From assembly GCF_019145235.1 (NCBI RefSeq), contig NZ_JAHSTV010000003.1:310001-374000 (forward strand): a DNA stretch of 64,000 nt. The letters are read 5' to 3'. The position numbers and the translations under genes are program-made. Below, piece after piece: positions 49,008 to 57,759 of this stretch (the first letter of the stretch is position 1; every line of letters begins with the position of its first letter). The DNA comes from Pseudomonas farris. GTDB taxonomy: Bacteria; Pseudomonadota; Gammaproteobacteria; Pseudomonadales; Pseudomonadaceae. The notes below the pieces were generated by a model. The model was not told where the DNA came from, did no database searches, and saw nothing but the letters and a program-made list of their open reading frames with translations.

Positions 49008-49025
49008 TCCCTAAAAAAGTAGGGA
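49008..49025. promoter_or_regulatory. TCCCTA-N6-TAGGGA palindrome upstream of vgrG
   Basis: TCCCTA (49008-49013) and TAGGGA (49020-49025) form a perfect 6+6 dyad about 83 bases before the vgrG ATG, in an A-rich stretch. It may be an operator or a leader hairpin for the secretion cassette. No matching regulator is known to me. Confidence 0.35.
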
Positions 49026-49108
49026 AAATCTGATTTCCTTGTCCCTCCGTCAACACCCCTTGTCGCTCATGCAGAATCGCCCGCCTTCATTCTGCAGAGA
49101 CACATCGG

Positions 49109-51127
49109 ATGTTCGCGTCTGCCAATCAACCGCGTTTCACGTTGACCCTCGACGGCGTCCAGAATGAGCTCAAGGTACTTGAGTTCACGGGCAAGGAAGC
49201 CATCAGCCAACCCTACCGCTTTGACCTGGAACTGGTCAGCGAACGGCCCGACATTGACCTCGAAAGCCTGCTGCACCGTCAGGCGTTTCTGAGTTTCGAT
49301 GCACAAGGCTCCGGTATTCACGGTCAGATTTTTCGCGTCGGCCAGAGCGATTCCGGCCAACGTCTGACGGGCTATCAAATCAGTCTCGTACCGCGTCTGG
49401 CGTACCTCGCTCGGCGCATCAATCAGCGAATCTTCCAGCACAAAAGCGTGCCGGCGATCGTCACGCAAATCCTCAAAGACCACGGCATCCAGCGCGATGC
49501 CTTCGAGTTCCAGCTCGGCAGCGCCTACCCCGATCGCGAGTATTGCGTGCAGTACGCCGAAAGCGATCTGGCGTTCATCCAGCGGTTATGTGCAGAAGTC
49601 GGCATTCATTACCACTTCCAGCACAGCCCCGACGGGCATCTGTTGGTGTTCGGCGATGATCAGACGGTTTTCCCCCGGCTGCCCGAGCCGACGCTGTACC
49701 TGCCGGGCAGTGGGATGGCGGTGGATGCGCCGGCGATCAAACGTTTCAACGTGCGATTGGAAACCCGCACCACGGCGGTCACTCGTCGGGACTACGACTT
49801 CCAGAAACCGCGTTTGCAACTCGAAAGCCGCCTCGACAGCGAACAGCGACCGGTGCTTGAGGACTACCACTTTCCCGGCCAATTCACCGATCGCGAACAC
49901 GGCAAGCATCTGGCGCAACGGGCCTTGGAGCGCCACAGTGCAAATTACCGCCAGGCTGAAGGTCGCGGCGATGAATCTGCTTTGGTCAGTGGGCATTTCC
50001 TGCACCTCGCCGAACACCCGCGTCAGGCGTGGAATGACCTCTGGTTGATCACCGAAATCGAACACCGTGGCCGGCAGCCGCAGGTGCTGGAAGAGTCGGC
50101 CACCGGTGACAGCCCGGATGATTTCCAAGGCTATCGCAATACCTTTCTGGCGACGCCGTGGGACGTTTCCTTTCGCCCGCCGCTGGGGCCAGAAAAGCCG
50201 CGGATGCTTGGTTATCAACCCGCCGTGGTCACCGGCCCGACTGACAGCGAAATCCATTGCGACGAGTACGGTCGGGTCAAGGTTCAACTCGCTTGGGACC
50301 GTGACGGCCAGCTCAACGAGCATTCCAGTTGCTGGTTGCGTGTCGCCACTGGCTGGGCGCACGACCGCTACGGCAGCGTGATGATTCCGCGCGTCGGCAT
50401 GGAAGTGCTGGTGGGGTTCGTCGACGCCGATGCCGACAAACCATTGGTGATGGGTTGCCTGCCCAACGCGGCGACCCCGGTGCCGCTCGATCTACCGGCG
50501 GACAAAACCCGCAGCATTTTCCGCAGCCAAAGTAGTCCCGGTGGCGTCGGTTACAACGAATTGCGCATCGAGGATCGTAAGGGCGCCGAGGAAATCTACC
50601 TGCGCGCGCAGCGAAACTGGACTCAGCATGTACTGAACGATCAACAGGTGCAGGTCGATAACGCCCGCAGCATCGTTGTCACCGGCACCGCCCGCCATGA
50701 ACTGAAGGCCGACGAAAAGCGCATCACCCACGGTCAGCGCCAGACCGAAGTGCGGCTGGACGATCAATTGGTGGTGGTCGGCAACCGGCACATTCGCGTG
50801 ACCAGTCAGGCCCTCAACGCCAGTCAGCAATTCCACGTCAGCGCCGGCCAGCAAGTGGTCATCGACGGCGGCGCCAGCGCGACCATTCAGGCGGGCGGGC
50901 AGTGGATCAACATCGGCCCCGGCGGGATTTTCAGCAGCGTGCCGATCCAGGTCGGTGGCGCGCCGATGGCGGCCATGGCTGCGGCGCCGAGCCTGCCGGA
51001 CGTTCCGTTGAAACTCGCCGCCGCCCCGGCGGCGCTGCTCAGTGCCGCACAAATACTCAGCCTGCAAAGCGACGCGCCATTCTGTGAAGAATGCGAGCGC
51101 TGCAAGGACGGTGTTTGTGCCGCCTGA
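49109..51127 (+). CDS. Type VI secretion spike protein VgrG with cysteine-rich tail
   Basis: A 672-residue VgrG (TssI). The gp27-like part spans residues 1 to about 380 and the gp5-like OB fold and beta-helix follow (FVDADADKPLVMGCLPNA, SSPGGVGYNELRIEDRKGAEEIYLRAQ, then a helix of VV-rich repeats to GGIFSS). The last 14 residues are CEECERCKDGVC plus AA, an unusual C-x2-C-x2-C-x4-C cluster. The spike punctures target cells and carries the Rhs effector. No other T6SS structural genes are in the window, so this is an orphan cassette served by a system elsewhere. A palindrome and REP pair lie upstream. Confidence 0.93.
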   Translation: MFASANQPRFTLTLDGVQNELKVLEFTGKEAISQPYRFDLELVSERPDIDLESLLHRQAFLSFDAQGSGIHGQIFRVGQSDSGQRLTGYQISLVPRLAYLARRINQRIFQHKSVPAIVTQILKDHGIQRDAFEFQLGSAYPDREYCVQYAESDLAFIQRLCAEVGIHYHFQHSPDGHLLVFGDDQTVFPRLPEPTLYLPGSGMAVDAPAIKRFNVRLETRTTAVTRRDYDFQKPRLQLESRLDSEQRPVLEDYHFPGQFTDREHGKHLAQRALERHSANYRQAEGRGDESALVSGHFLHLAEHPRQAWNDLWLITEIEHRGRQPQVLEESATGDSPDDFQGYRNTFLATPWDVSFRPPLGPEKPRMLGYQPAVVTGPTDSEIHCDEYGRVKVQLAWDRDGQLNEHSSCWLRVATGWAHDRYGSVMIPRVGMEVLVGFVDADADKPLVMGCLPNAATPVPLDLPADKTRSIFRSQSSPGGVGYNELRIEDRKGAEEIYLRAQRNWTQHVLNDQQVQVDNARSIVVTGTARHELKADEKRITHGQRQTEVRLDDQLVVVGNRHIRVTSQALNASQQFHVSAGQQVVIDGGASATIQAGGQWINIGPGGIFSSVPIQVGGAPMAAMAAAPSLPDVPLKLAAAPAALLSAAQILSLQSDAPFCEECERCKDGVCAA

Positions 51128-51854
51128 TGCCTTGTCACCTTGCGACTGGCTGGAGCGCCAGCCGCTGCAACCGGCAGAGCAACTGTTCGCGATTTTCAGC
51201 AGTGCCAGTGCTGCGGAACCGTTTAAAGCCTGGCAACGCTCGATCACAGCTCAAGCGCCGAGCCCGATCTGGGCTGACACCGCGTATGCCAAGTGGGAAG
51301 CGGTGATGCCCTATGTCGGAATTGTCGCTGCTGGCAGTGAGTTTCTGGAGTGGGTTGCTACGACTGAGTCCCGCGATTGGGGATGGTTGACGGTTTCTTC
51401 TGTTTCTCAAGAAGCGCTGGTCGAGCATTTACGCAGCCTCACTCAAGTTCTTTTGCCAAATGGCAACGCGGTGTTTTTTCGGTTCTGGGATGGGCGCTAT
51501 TTGCTGTCGATTCTTCAGACTGCCGACGTTAACGCCACGCAGTTAATGCCTGTCATCGACCGCTGTTTGATCAATGGGCAAGCGCTCGATATCGGCGGCA
51601 GTGCGTTGAAAACCTCCAGGGATTTTCCGTGGTGGGAAGTTTCTGAATCGCTGCTTAAACATCTCGCCACCGAGTCCGCCACAACCCGCATCAACAACTT
51701 GATGAAGTGGTTGAGCGAGGATCGACCTGATTTATATGAGGCGTTCTCAGAGCGCGTATTGCGGCACAAAGTTGCGATCTTTTTGCAAGCGCCGGACCTG
51801 CCTCAAGCACCGAAATCAGCCTTGGTGGATTACCTGATATCGGAGCTGAACTGA
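51117..51854 (+). CDS. DUF4123 effector-loading adaptor (Tap/TEC-type)
   Basis: A 245-residue protein with the DUF4123 pattern: PAEQLFAIFSSASAAEPFKAW near the N-terminus, then GWLTVSSVSQEALVEHLRSLTQV and GNAVFFRFWDGRYLLSILQT. DUF4123 adaptors bind a specific effector and load it on VgrG. The start is taken as GTG at 51117: AAGGA lies eight bases before it. This gives an 11-base overlap with vgrG. The GTG at 51111 is too close to the site. It ends one base into the rhs start codon (TGATG), so all three genes are coupled. Confidence 0.82.
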   Translation: MPPDALSPCDWLERQPLQPAEQLFAIFSSASAAEPFKAWQRSITAQAPSPIWADTAYAKWEAVMPYVGIVAAGSEFLEWVATTESRDWGWLTVSSVSQEALVEHLRSLTQVLLPNGNAVFFRFWDGRYLLSILQTADVNATQLMPVIDRCLINGQALDIGGSALKTSRDFPWWEVSESLLKHLATESATTRINNLMKWLSEDRPDLYEAFSERVLRHKVAIFLQAPDLPQAPKSALVDYLISELN

Positions 51855-54800
51855 TGGATCAGATCGTACGGATCGAGCAGGAGCTCGAGGGTTTTAAAGA
51901 CACCTTGAGTTTGTATCGCCAGCAGCTTGGCAGCTTCTTGAGCCGGAATGCGGACAGGGTCAGCCGGGCTACGGATATGCCGTCGCTGATGGGCATGGAG
52001 CGGAAGATCAAGCTGGGAAATACCAGCAAGTCTGTAAGTAGTCGCGATGACGATTTTTTTTCCAGCGTTGCGCAGTGTCCGGACAGCGGAACTCTGGAGA
52101 TCGAGAGCAAGTTCGAATCGGTTTATGACATTCCGTTGGGGAATATTCAGATCGATGTGATTGCAATGGATGGCGGTAAGTCGACGTCTGTGACGCTCGA
52201 TGAAAACGGTAAAGGACAGTTTGAAGGCTTACCCGGCAAGTTCTATCGCGTTCATGTTCAAAGTGAACTTACCCCGACTCAAATCAATGATCTTTTCTCC
52301 TCATACGACGGCCTGACCACAGAGCTAGAGGGCTGGCTACGCAAGGAGTGGGAGGGGTTCAAACCGCAGTGGTCGCAGTCGACTTTTGTGGCCGCTGGTA
52401 ATGGAATGCTAGCGGGAAGTTGGGCAGCAGTCATGGGTGTTTGGGATGGCCTGAGCCTTGTCTTTGACATCCTTAAGAATCCTGCCGCTCACCTTGAACA
52501 ACTTGGCAGCAGTGCACAGCAACTCATCGATCTGGCGAAGCAATCACCAGCAACGATGGAAAAAGCCATGCTGCTGGCAAGCGATGAAGCGGCGCTTTGT
52601 CTGCTGTTTCGTGCCGCGAGTCTTTGGCTTTCGGCGTTACCGCCTAGCGAAATGGCTGGTAACTCGGCAGAGGTAGCCAGCCATGTCATTGTCTCGGTAC
52701 TGATCGATATTCTGATTGCTTTGGCGCTGGCCTGGACGGGTGTAGGTATACCCGTCGCCAAAGCCTATCTCACATTTCGCGGGATTAAGTACGGGGCGTT
52801 GCTGGCTGGTCTTGCGATGCGTTTCGTCGATGCGACATTCAGCATCCTCACCACCTTCATGAAGTACGTCGACCAGTACAAAGCAGTCGCCGCACGCGGT
52901 GTTGCAGCGGGTCTGAAGAAAGGTCGGATGCAACTGCGCTGGGATGCCAAGCGCAACACCACGCTCAAGCAAAACGAACACCACGACGACTCCCCCGATC
53001 AAGCAAAAAACCCCAACGGCGACAGCGCCACTTGCGCGCCGTCCACCTGCAAGAACGGTTGCCCGGTGTCGATGGTCACCGGCGAAGAATTGCTGACCCT
53101 CACCGACGGCTCGCTGGACGGAATCCTGCCGTTCGACTTCACCCGGCTCTATCGCACCAGCGCCGCCGAGATCGACTGCGGCCTCGGCTTTGGCTGGAGT
53201 CATTCGCTCGCCCATCGACTGGAGATCGAGGGCGATCAGGTCATCTGGATCGACCACGAAAACCGCCGCACCACGTTCCCGCTGCCGAACTACGAACGCC
53301 CGGCGATCCACAACAGCCTGTCGCGCGCGGCGATTTATCTCGGCGCTGATCCCGAAGAACTGATCCTCGCCCAGGCTGGCGACGACACGCGTTTTTACCA
53401 CTTTCATAACGGTCGGCTGACGGCGATCAGCGATGCGTACGACAACCGCTTGCGCATCACCCGCGACCGTCAGGAGCGCATTCAACGCATGGACAACGGC
53501 GCCGGTCGCGCCTTGTTGTTGCGCTATGACCGCGCCCACCTGATCGCCGTCGACTATCAGGTTTTTGTCCCGGCGCAGGCCCTCGACGAGGCCTGGCACA
53601 CCGAGCAAGCGCTGGTCAGTTACCGCTACGACGAATGCGCTCAACTGATCGAGGCGAGCAACGCCGCCGGGGAAAGCGAGCGTTACGACTACGACGATCA
53701 GCACGTGATTCTGCAGCGGCAACTGGCCGGTGGCGCGAGTTTCTTCTGGGAGTGGGAGCGGCCCGGCAAGGCGGCGCGCTGCATCCGGCACTGGGCGTCG
53801 TTTTCGCAGATGGACACGCGTTATGTCTGGGATGACCAGGGCAGCGTCACCGTCCAGAACATCGACGGCAGCGAAGAGGTTTACGTCCACGACGACCGGG
53901 CGCGGCTGGTGCGCAAGGTCGAGCTGGATGGTGGTGAACACCTCAAGGCCTATGACGATCAGGGTCGGCTGATTGCAGAGCAGGATCCGCTCGGCGCCGT
54001 CACCGAATACCGCTATGACGACGTCGGACGGTTGGTGGCGCTGATTCCGCCGGAAGCCGAGCCAACGGCCTACGAGTATCGCAACGGTTTCCTGCATGCG
54101 CGCTATCGCGGCAAAGCGGTATGGAAGTATCAGCGCAATGCCCAGGGGGATGTCACCGAAGCGACCGATCCCGATGGTCAGGTCACTCATTACCACTACG
54201 ACGCTCAGGGGTGTTTGCTGTCGATCCGCTACCCGGACACCAGTCGGCATGTGTTCGTCTGGAATGCCTTGGGGCAGTTGCTCGAAGAGACCTTGCCGGA
54301 CGGTGGTCAGCGGCGCTTTTCCTACGATGCGCTGGGTCGGCAGATTACCCGTCAGGACGAACACGGTGCCGTCACCCAGTACCAATGGGATGCCATCGAC
54401 CGACTGATCCAGACGACGCTTCCTACCGGTGCCACTCGCGCCTTCAGCTACAACGCCTACGGCAAGATCACCGCTGAACGTGATGAGCTGGGGCGCGTCA
54501 CGCGCTACGAATACGCCGACGACCTGCACTTGGTCAGCCGCCGGATCAACCACGATGGTACCCAGCTCAAATACCACTACGACAACGCGCAGCTGCTGCT
54601 GACGGAAATCGAAAACGAATCCGGTGAAAAATATCAGCTGGATTACACCCCCGGCGGACTGATCCGACAGGAAATTGGCTTCGACGGCCAACGCACGGCC
54701 TACGCCTACGACCTCAATGGTCATCTGCTGGAGAAAACCGAGTTCGGCGCTGACGGTTCGCAGCTGATCACCGCTTACGAGCGGGATTCGGCAGGGCGAC

Positions 54801-56515
54801 TGCTGGTCAAAACTCTGCCCGACGGCCTGAAGGTCGAATACCGCTACGACAGCCTCGGCCGACTGATCGGTGTCGACGATGGCCACGACCATCCGCTGGA
54901 ATTCGAATACGACCAACAAGACCGACTGATCACCGAACATCAGGGCTGGGGCACGCTGTGTTATGGCTACGACGCGTGCGGTCAGCTCAATCGCCTGCGC
55001 CTGCCCGACGGCAGCAAACTCGATTACCACCACGCCAAGGGCGGTGCACTGACGGCCATTGACCTCAACGGCGCGCGACTCACTGGCCACCAATTTACCT
55101 TCGGTCGCGAACAACAACGCCAGCAAGGCCAGCTGCTCAGCGACTATGCCTACGACGATCAGGGGCGTCTGAAAGCCCACGCCATCAGCCAACAGCAACA
55201 ACCGATCTATCGCCGCGACTATGCCTACAGCGCCAACGGCAATCTCGACCATATCGCCGACACCCGCCACGGCCAACGCAACTACATCTACGACCCGCTA
55301 AACCGCCTGACCCGCGTGCGTCACACCCGCGACACCCCAGCGGAAAGCTTCGCCCACGACCCCGCCGGCAACCTGCTGATGCAGGACCGGCCTGGTTTGG
55401 CGACCGTTAAAGGTAATCGCCTGCTGATGCAGGGCGATCGGCGTTACGACTACGACGCCTTCGGCAACCTGATCCGCGAACGCCGCGGCACCGCGCAAAA
55501 AATCGTCACCGAATACCGCTACGACTGCCAGCACCGCTTGGTCGGCATCACAACCCCGGACGGTCGTTGCTCCAGTTACCGCTACGACGCCTTCGGCCGG
55601 CGCATTTCCAAAACCGTTGACGGCAAAACCACCGAGTTTTTCTGGCAGGGCGACAACCTCGTCGCTGAAAGCAGCCGCGAACACTACCGTAGCTACGTCT
55701 ACGAACCCGGCAGCTTCCGCCCGTTAGCGATGCTTGACGGCAAAGGCCCACGCAAGGCTTGCCCGTTCTACTACCAACTCGATCACCTCGGCACGCCGCA
55801 GGAAATGACGGATTACGGTGGTGAGATCGTTTGGTCGGCGAAGTACAACGCCTATGGCAAGGTCACGCATCTGGCGTTCGGAGGGGGAGAGCAGCTCGAT
55901 CAGCCACTGCGCTTTCAGGGGCAGTACTTCGACGTCGAAAGCGGTCTGCATTACAACCGGCATCGCTACTACAATCCGGATATTGGTCGGTACCTGACCC
56001 CGGACCCGATCAAGTTGGCGGGTGGGCTGAACCAGTACCAGTACACGCCGAATCCGACGGGGTGGGTTGATCCGTTGGGGTTGGCATGCAACCCGTGTCC
56101 TGGCGATAGAGATGTCGCTGGGCCGTATAGCGAAATTGTTCCGGGAGGTGGCTTAGGTGCACACGAGGCCCGGGGAGGTCACCTAATTGATAAACACATT
56201 GGCCGATCTGAGGCTCAGCTAGCGCAACGGCTTGAGGATGAGCCATGGCTTGGCAGGGCGTCTACTTTCTATGATCGAGCAACGGCGGAAAAAGCTATGT
56301 CCAGCGTCATAACTACCAATAAGGCAGTGATAGCAAGATTCTTACAGGGCCGAGACACTCAGATCATTATTAGTGACTCTGTCCCTTATCCAGTTGGAGT
56401 TGTTTTAAGACGTAGAGCATCCACCGTTATGCCTGTATCCGGGGTGTATCTACTTTTACGCAAGGACCAGCGAATGCCAGATGGTTATCGAATACATACA
56501 GGATATGCAGAGTAA
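51854..56515 (+). CDS. Rhs effector with C-terminal RNase A-like toxin domain
   Basis: A 1553-residue polymorphic toxin. Residues 1-370 hold a coiled start, a small beta domain (LEIESKFESVYDIPLGNIQI) and two long hydrophobic stretches at about 275-335 that could cross a target membrane. No PAAR domain is visible. A cysteine motif CAPSTCKNGCPVSMVTGEEL precedes the YD-repeat shell (about 560-1340), which closes with the Rhs core GRYLTPDPIKLAGGLNQYQY and DPLGLA. Residues 1412-1553 are the toxin: His1448, Arg1459, Thr1549 and Tyr1551 match in spacing the active site I recall for the CdiA RNase A-like toxin. Base composition becomes A/T-richer from about 56100. Confidence 0.92.
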   Translation: MDQIVRIEQELEGFKDTLSLYRQQLGSFLSRNADRVSRATDMPSLMGMERKIKLGNTSKSVSSRDDDFFSSVAQCPDSGTLEIESKFESVYDIPLGNIQIDVIAMDGGKSTSVTLDENGKGQFEGLPGKFYRVHVQSELTPTQINDLFSSYDGLTTELEGWLRKEWEGFKPQWSQSTFVAAGNGMLAGSWAAVMGVWDGLSLVFDILKNPAAHLEQLGSSAQQLIDLAKQSPATMEKAMLLASDEAALCLLFRAASLWLSALPPSEMAGNSAEVASHVIVSVLIDILIALALAWTGVGIPVAKAYLTFRGIKYGALLAGLAMRFVDATFSILTTFMKYVDQYKAVAARGVAAGLKKGRMQLRWDAKRNTTLKQNEHHDDSPDQAKNPNGDSATCAPSTCKNGCPVSMVTGEELLTLTDGSLDGILPFDFTRLYRTSAAEIDCGLGFGWSHSLAHRLEIEGDQVIWIDHENRRTTFPLPNYERPAIHNSLSRAAIYLGADPEELILAQAGDDTRFYHFHNGRLTAISDAYDNRLRITRDRQERIQRMDNGAGRALLLRYDRAHLIAVDYQVFVPAQALDEAWHTEQALVSYRYDECAQLIEASNAAGESERYDYDDQHVILQRQLAGGASFFWEWERPGKAARCIRHWASFSQMDTRYVWDDQGSVTVQNIDGSEEVYVHDDRARLVRKVELDGGEHLKAYDDQGRLIAEQDPLGAVTEYRYDDVGRLVALIPPEAEPTAYEYRNGFLHARYRGKAVWKYQRNAQGDVTEATDPDGQVTHYHYDAQGCLLSIRYPDTSRHVFVWNALGQLLEETLPDGGQRRFSYDALGRQITRQDEHGAVTQYQWDAIDRLIQTTLPTGATRAFSYNAYGKITAERDELGRVTRYEYADDLHLVSRRINHDGTQLKYHYDNAQLLLTEIENESGEKYQLDYTPGGLIRQEIGFDGQRTAYAYDLNGHLLEKTEFGADGSQLITAYERDSAGRLLVKTLPDGLKVEYRYDSLGRLIGVDDGHDHPLEFEYDQQDRLITEHQGWGTLCYGYDACGQLNRLRLPDGSKLDYHHAKGGALTAIDLNGARLTGHQFTFGREQQRQQGQLLSDYAYDDQGRLKAHAISQQQQPIYRRDYAYSANGNLDHIADTRHGQRNYIYDPLNRLTRVRHTRDTPAESFAHDPAGNLLMQDRPGLATVKGNRLLMQGDRRYDYDAFGNLIRERRGTAQKIVTEYRYDCQHRLVGITTPDGRCSSYRYDAFGRRISKTVDGKTTEFFWQGDNLVAESSREHYRSYVYEPGSFRPLAMLDGKGPRKACPFYYQLDHLGTPQEMTDYGGEIVWSAKYNAYGKVTHLAFGGGEQLDQPLRFQGQYFDVESGLHYNRHRYYNPDIGRYLTPDPIKLAGGLNQYQYTPNPTGWVDPLGLACNPCPGDRDVAGPYSEIVPGGGLGAHEARGGHLIDKHIGRSEAQLAQRLEDEPWLGRASTFYDRATAEKAMSSVITTNKAVIARFLQGRDTQIIISDSVPYPVGVVLRRRASTVMPVSGVYLLLRKDQRMPDGYRIHTGYAE

Positions 56516-56802
56516 TGAGCGCAAGATTTCCGGCACTATTCCAGTTCTTGGCTGGCTACTTTCATGAGGATTGGAGCTGTGATCACGAGTCAGAAGATGA
56601 TGTCGTTCGATCGTTTGTTGCTGAATCTTCTCCAGAAAGGATTTCTCAAGTGAAGGATGAGTTGCAGGTCGTTTTACGTTCTATCCAAAGTGAAGAGGAA
56701 TTGCAGGTTTTTTTGTTTGAGGAAATTGGATGTTCTTACTATTACCCCTATGCGTGGCCCTCAAGTAAAGCATGGTTGGAGCATATTTTGAGCATGCTTT
56801 AG
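56515..56802 (+). CDS. CdiI-type immunity protein for the RNase A-like toxin
   Basis: A 95-residue acidic protein. FPALFQFLAGYFHEDWSCDH at the start, then EEELQVFLFEEIGCSYYYPY and WLEHILSML, fit the CdiI immunity family found beside RNase A-like CdiA toxins. It should bind and block the toxin in the producing cell. The ATG shares one base with the rhs TAA (TAATG), so toxin and antidote are coupled. Like the toxin tip, it is clearly richer in A+T than the rest of the cassette, as expected for a module acquired as a pair. Confidence 0.85.
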   Translation: MSARFPALFQFLAGYFHEDWSCDHESEDDVVRSFVAESSPERISQVKDELQVVLRSIQSEEELQVFLFEEIGCSYYYPYAWPSSKAWLEHILSML

Positions 56803-57013
56803 CAGTGAATCCTGTTAGCTTTTCTGCGCTCATCGGGTGAAGGAGGAAGAGAAATTTCTGGGCAAGGTCGTCGGAAGTTTCCTTCAAAACGTATCGGTTT
56901 CCATGAACTGGTGCGAGGTGAGATCCATGGATAGTCTTTGGCTGTCGCTGCACATGCAGTGGCAGGGTGTAGGAACCCTTGGAGATTTACCGCGCATCAG
57001 CGCTGTCGTTTGA
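56803..57013. other. Intergenic region after the toxin-immunity pair
   Basis: No gene is seen in these 211 bases. A minus-strand frame runs through it but has no ribosome binding site and is explained by the structured leader beyond 57014. No intact terminator was found after the immunity gene. Confidence 0.5.
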
Positions 57014-57042
57014 TTGCGGCACTTAATTTGTGTCCGTAACAT
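57014..57042 (+). promoter_or_regulatory. Candidate promoter for the structured leader RNA
   Basis: TTGCGG (57014-57019) and TAACAT (57037-57042) are separated by 17 bases, a sigma-70-like pair. Transcription would begin near 57049, just before the first helix of the leader. Confidence 0.35.
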
Positions 57043-57046
57043 CGTT

Positions 57047-57190
57047 CGCGGCGGCTGTACGCGGGACACGCTTCGGCGTGGCTGAGTTTTGGTGGATCTC
57101 CTCAGTTTCCTACTCTCGCGTACGGCTGCCACCCAAGCCCGTAGGAAAGGCCGGTGGTAGCTTGAATTTATCCACCAAGGTCTCTCAAAA
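57047..57190 (+). ncRNA. Structured 5' leader with a candidate pseudoknot (riboswitch-like)
   Basis: Four helices can be read directly. CACGC-TTCG-GCGTG (57067-57080) is a UUCG-capped hairpin. TTGGTGGAT (57089-57097) pairs with ATCCACCAA (57170-57178), a 9-bp outer helix whose 3' arm runs into AAGG, the ribosome binding site for the ATG at 57191. Inside it TTTCCTAC (57106-57113) pairs with GTAGGAAA (57141-57148), and GCTGCCACC (57125-57133) pairs with GGTGGTAGC (57153-57161, one G-U). The last two interleave and so form a pseudoknot. CTGAG/CTCAG (57082-57086, 57101-57105) could compete with the outer helix. I do not recognise a named RNA family; a regulatory role is inference. Confidence 0.65.
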
Positions 57191-57512
57191 ATGAAAACTC
57201 TTACACCAGATCCACCCTACGAAGAGCCAATCCCCCACCCCGAAAACCGCTTCATGGCGCTCACCAGACTGCACCGACATGCCCACGCTGTTCGTCGATA
57301 CCCACGCGCCGCTCGATGTTTTGTATGACGCTGGCAACTACCGAATTCGAGCAGTCACGCAGGTGCTTGAAAACATGTCGATGCGCGGTTCAGTCGAGTG
57401 CGAATCCTTCATTCTCAGCGACTTTGCCTTGCTCTGTGCCATTCCATTGCGCGATGGGTGTGATGTGCTGGATGTGATTGGGCGGCGGTTGCGGGCTCGC
57501 CCTTCGGAGTAA
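57191..57512 (+). pseudogene. Frameshifted small Pseudomonas gene (DUF3077/DUF6124-like)
   Basis: From ATG at 57191 the frame reads MKTLTPDPPYEEPIPHPENR and stops at 57328 after 45 residues. A second frame from 57279 reads PTLFVDTHAPLDVLYDAGNY through to 57512 and has no ribosome binding site of its own. MKxLxPDPP is the usual opening of a family of small proteins abundant in fluorescent Pseudomonas, and the second frame looks like the body of such a protein. The two fit as one gene broken by a frameshift or small deletion near 57265-57285. Family naming is from memory. Downstream genes give no hint of function. Confidence 0.6.
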
Positions 57513-57522
57513 CGCCGCCGAA

Positions 57523-57660
57523 TGATCGTTCCCACGCTCCTGCGTGGGAATGCAGCCCGTGACGCTCTGCGTCACATCGGTGTCAGGCGCGAATTCGATT
57601 GCGTGGCTGGAACGCGGAGCGTCCCTTGAGGCATTCCCACGCGGAGCGTGGGAACGATCA
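57523..57660. repeat. Composite inverted repeat of the GATCGTTCCCACGC family
   Basis: TGATCGTTCCCACGCTCC opens and GGAGCGTGGGAACGATCA closes a unit of about 138 bases with further internal stems (GTGACGCTCTGCGTCAC). It carries the same core as the short repeat at 36120-36154. It lies between the broken gene and rlmJ. Confidence 0.75.
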
Positions 57661-57759
57661 CCGTGTAGAGTCGGGCTTATCAGAATTGCCCACTCGGCCG
57701 CGAACCCCTGACGTCCAGCCCCGTACAAGGTAAACTTCCCGGCCTTCGCAGGAGCAATC

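Noticed and set aside
52637..55276. Open frame of 879 codons antisense to rhs
   Set aside because: It lies wholly under the YD-repeat coding region and reads as repetitive Val/Ala sequence, a by-product of GC-rich codons.
56884..57132. Minus-strand frame of 82 codons upstream of the small broken gene
   Set aside because: It has no ribosome binding site and overlaps the helices of the plus-strand leader RNA; similar translations may be annotated elsewhere but are explained by RNA structure.
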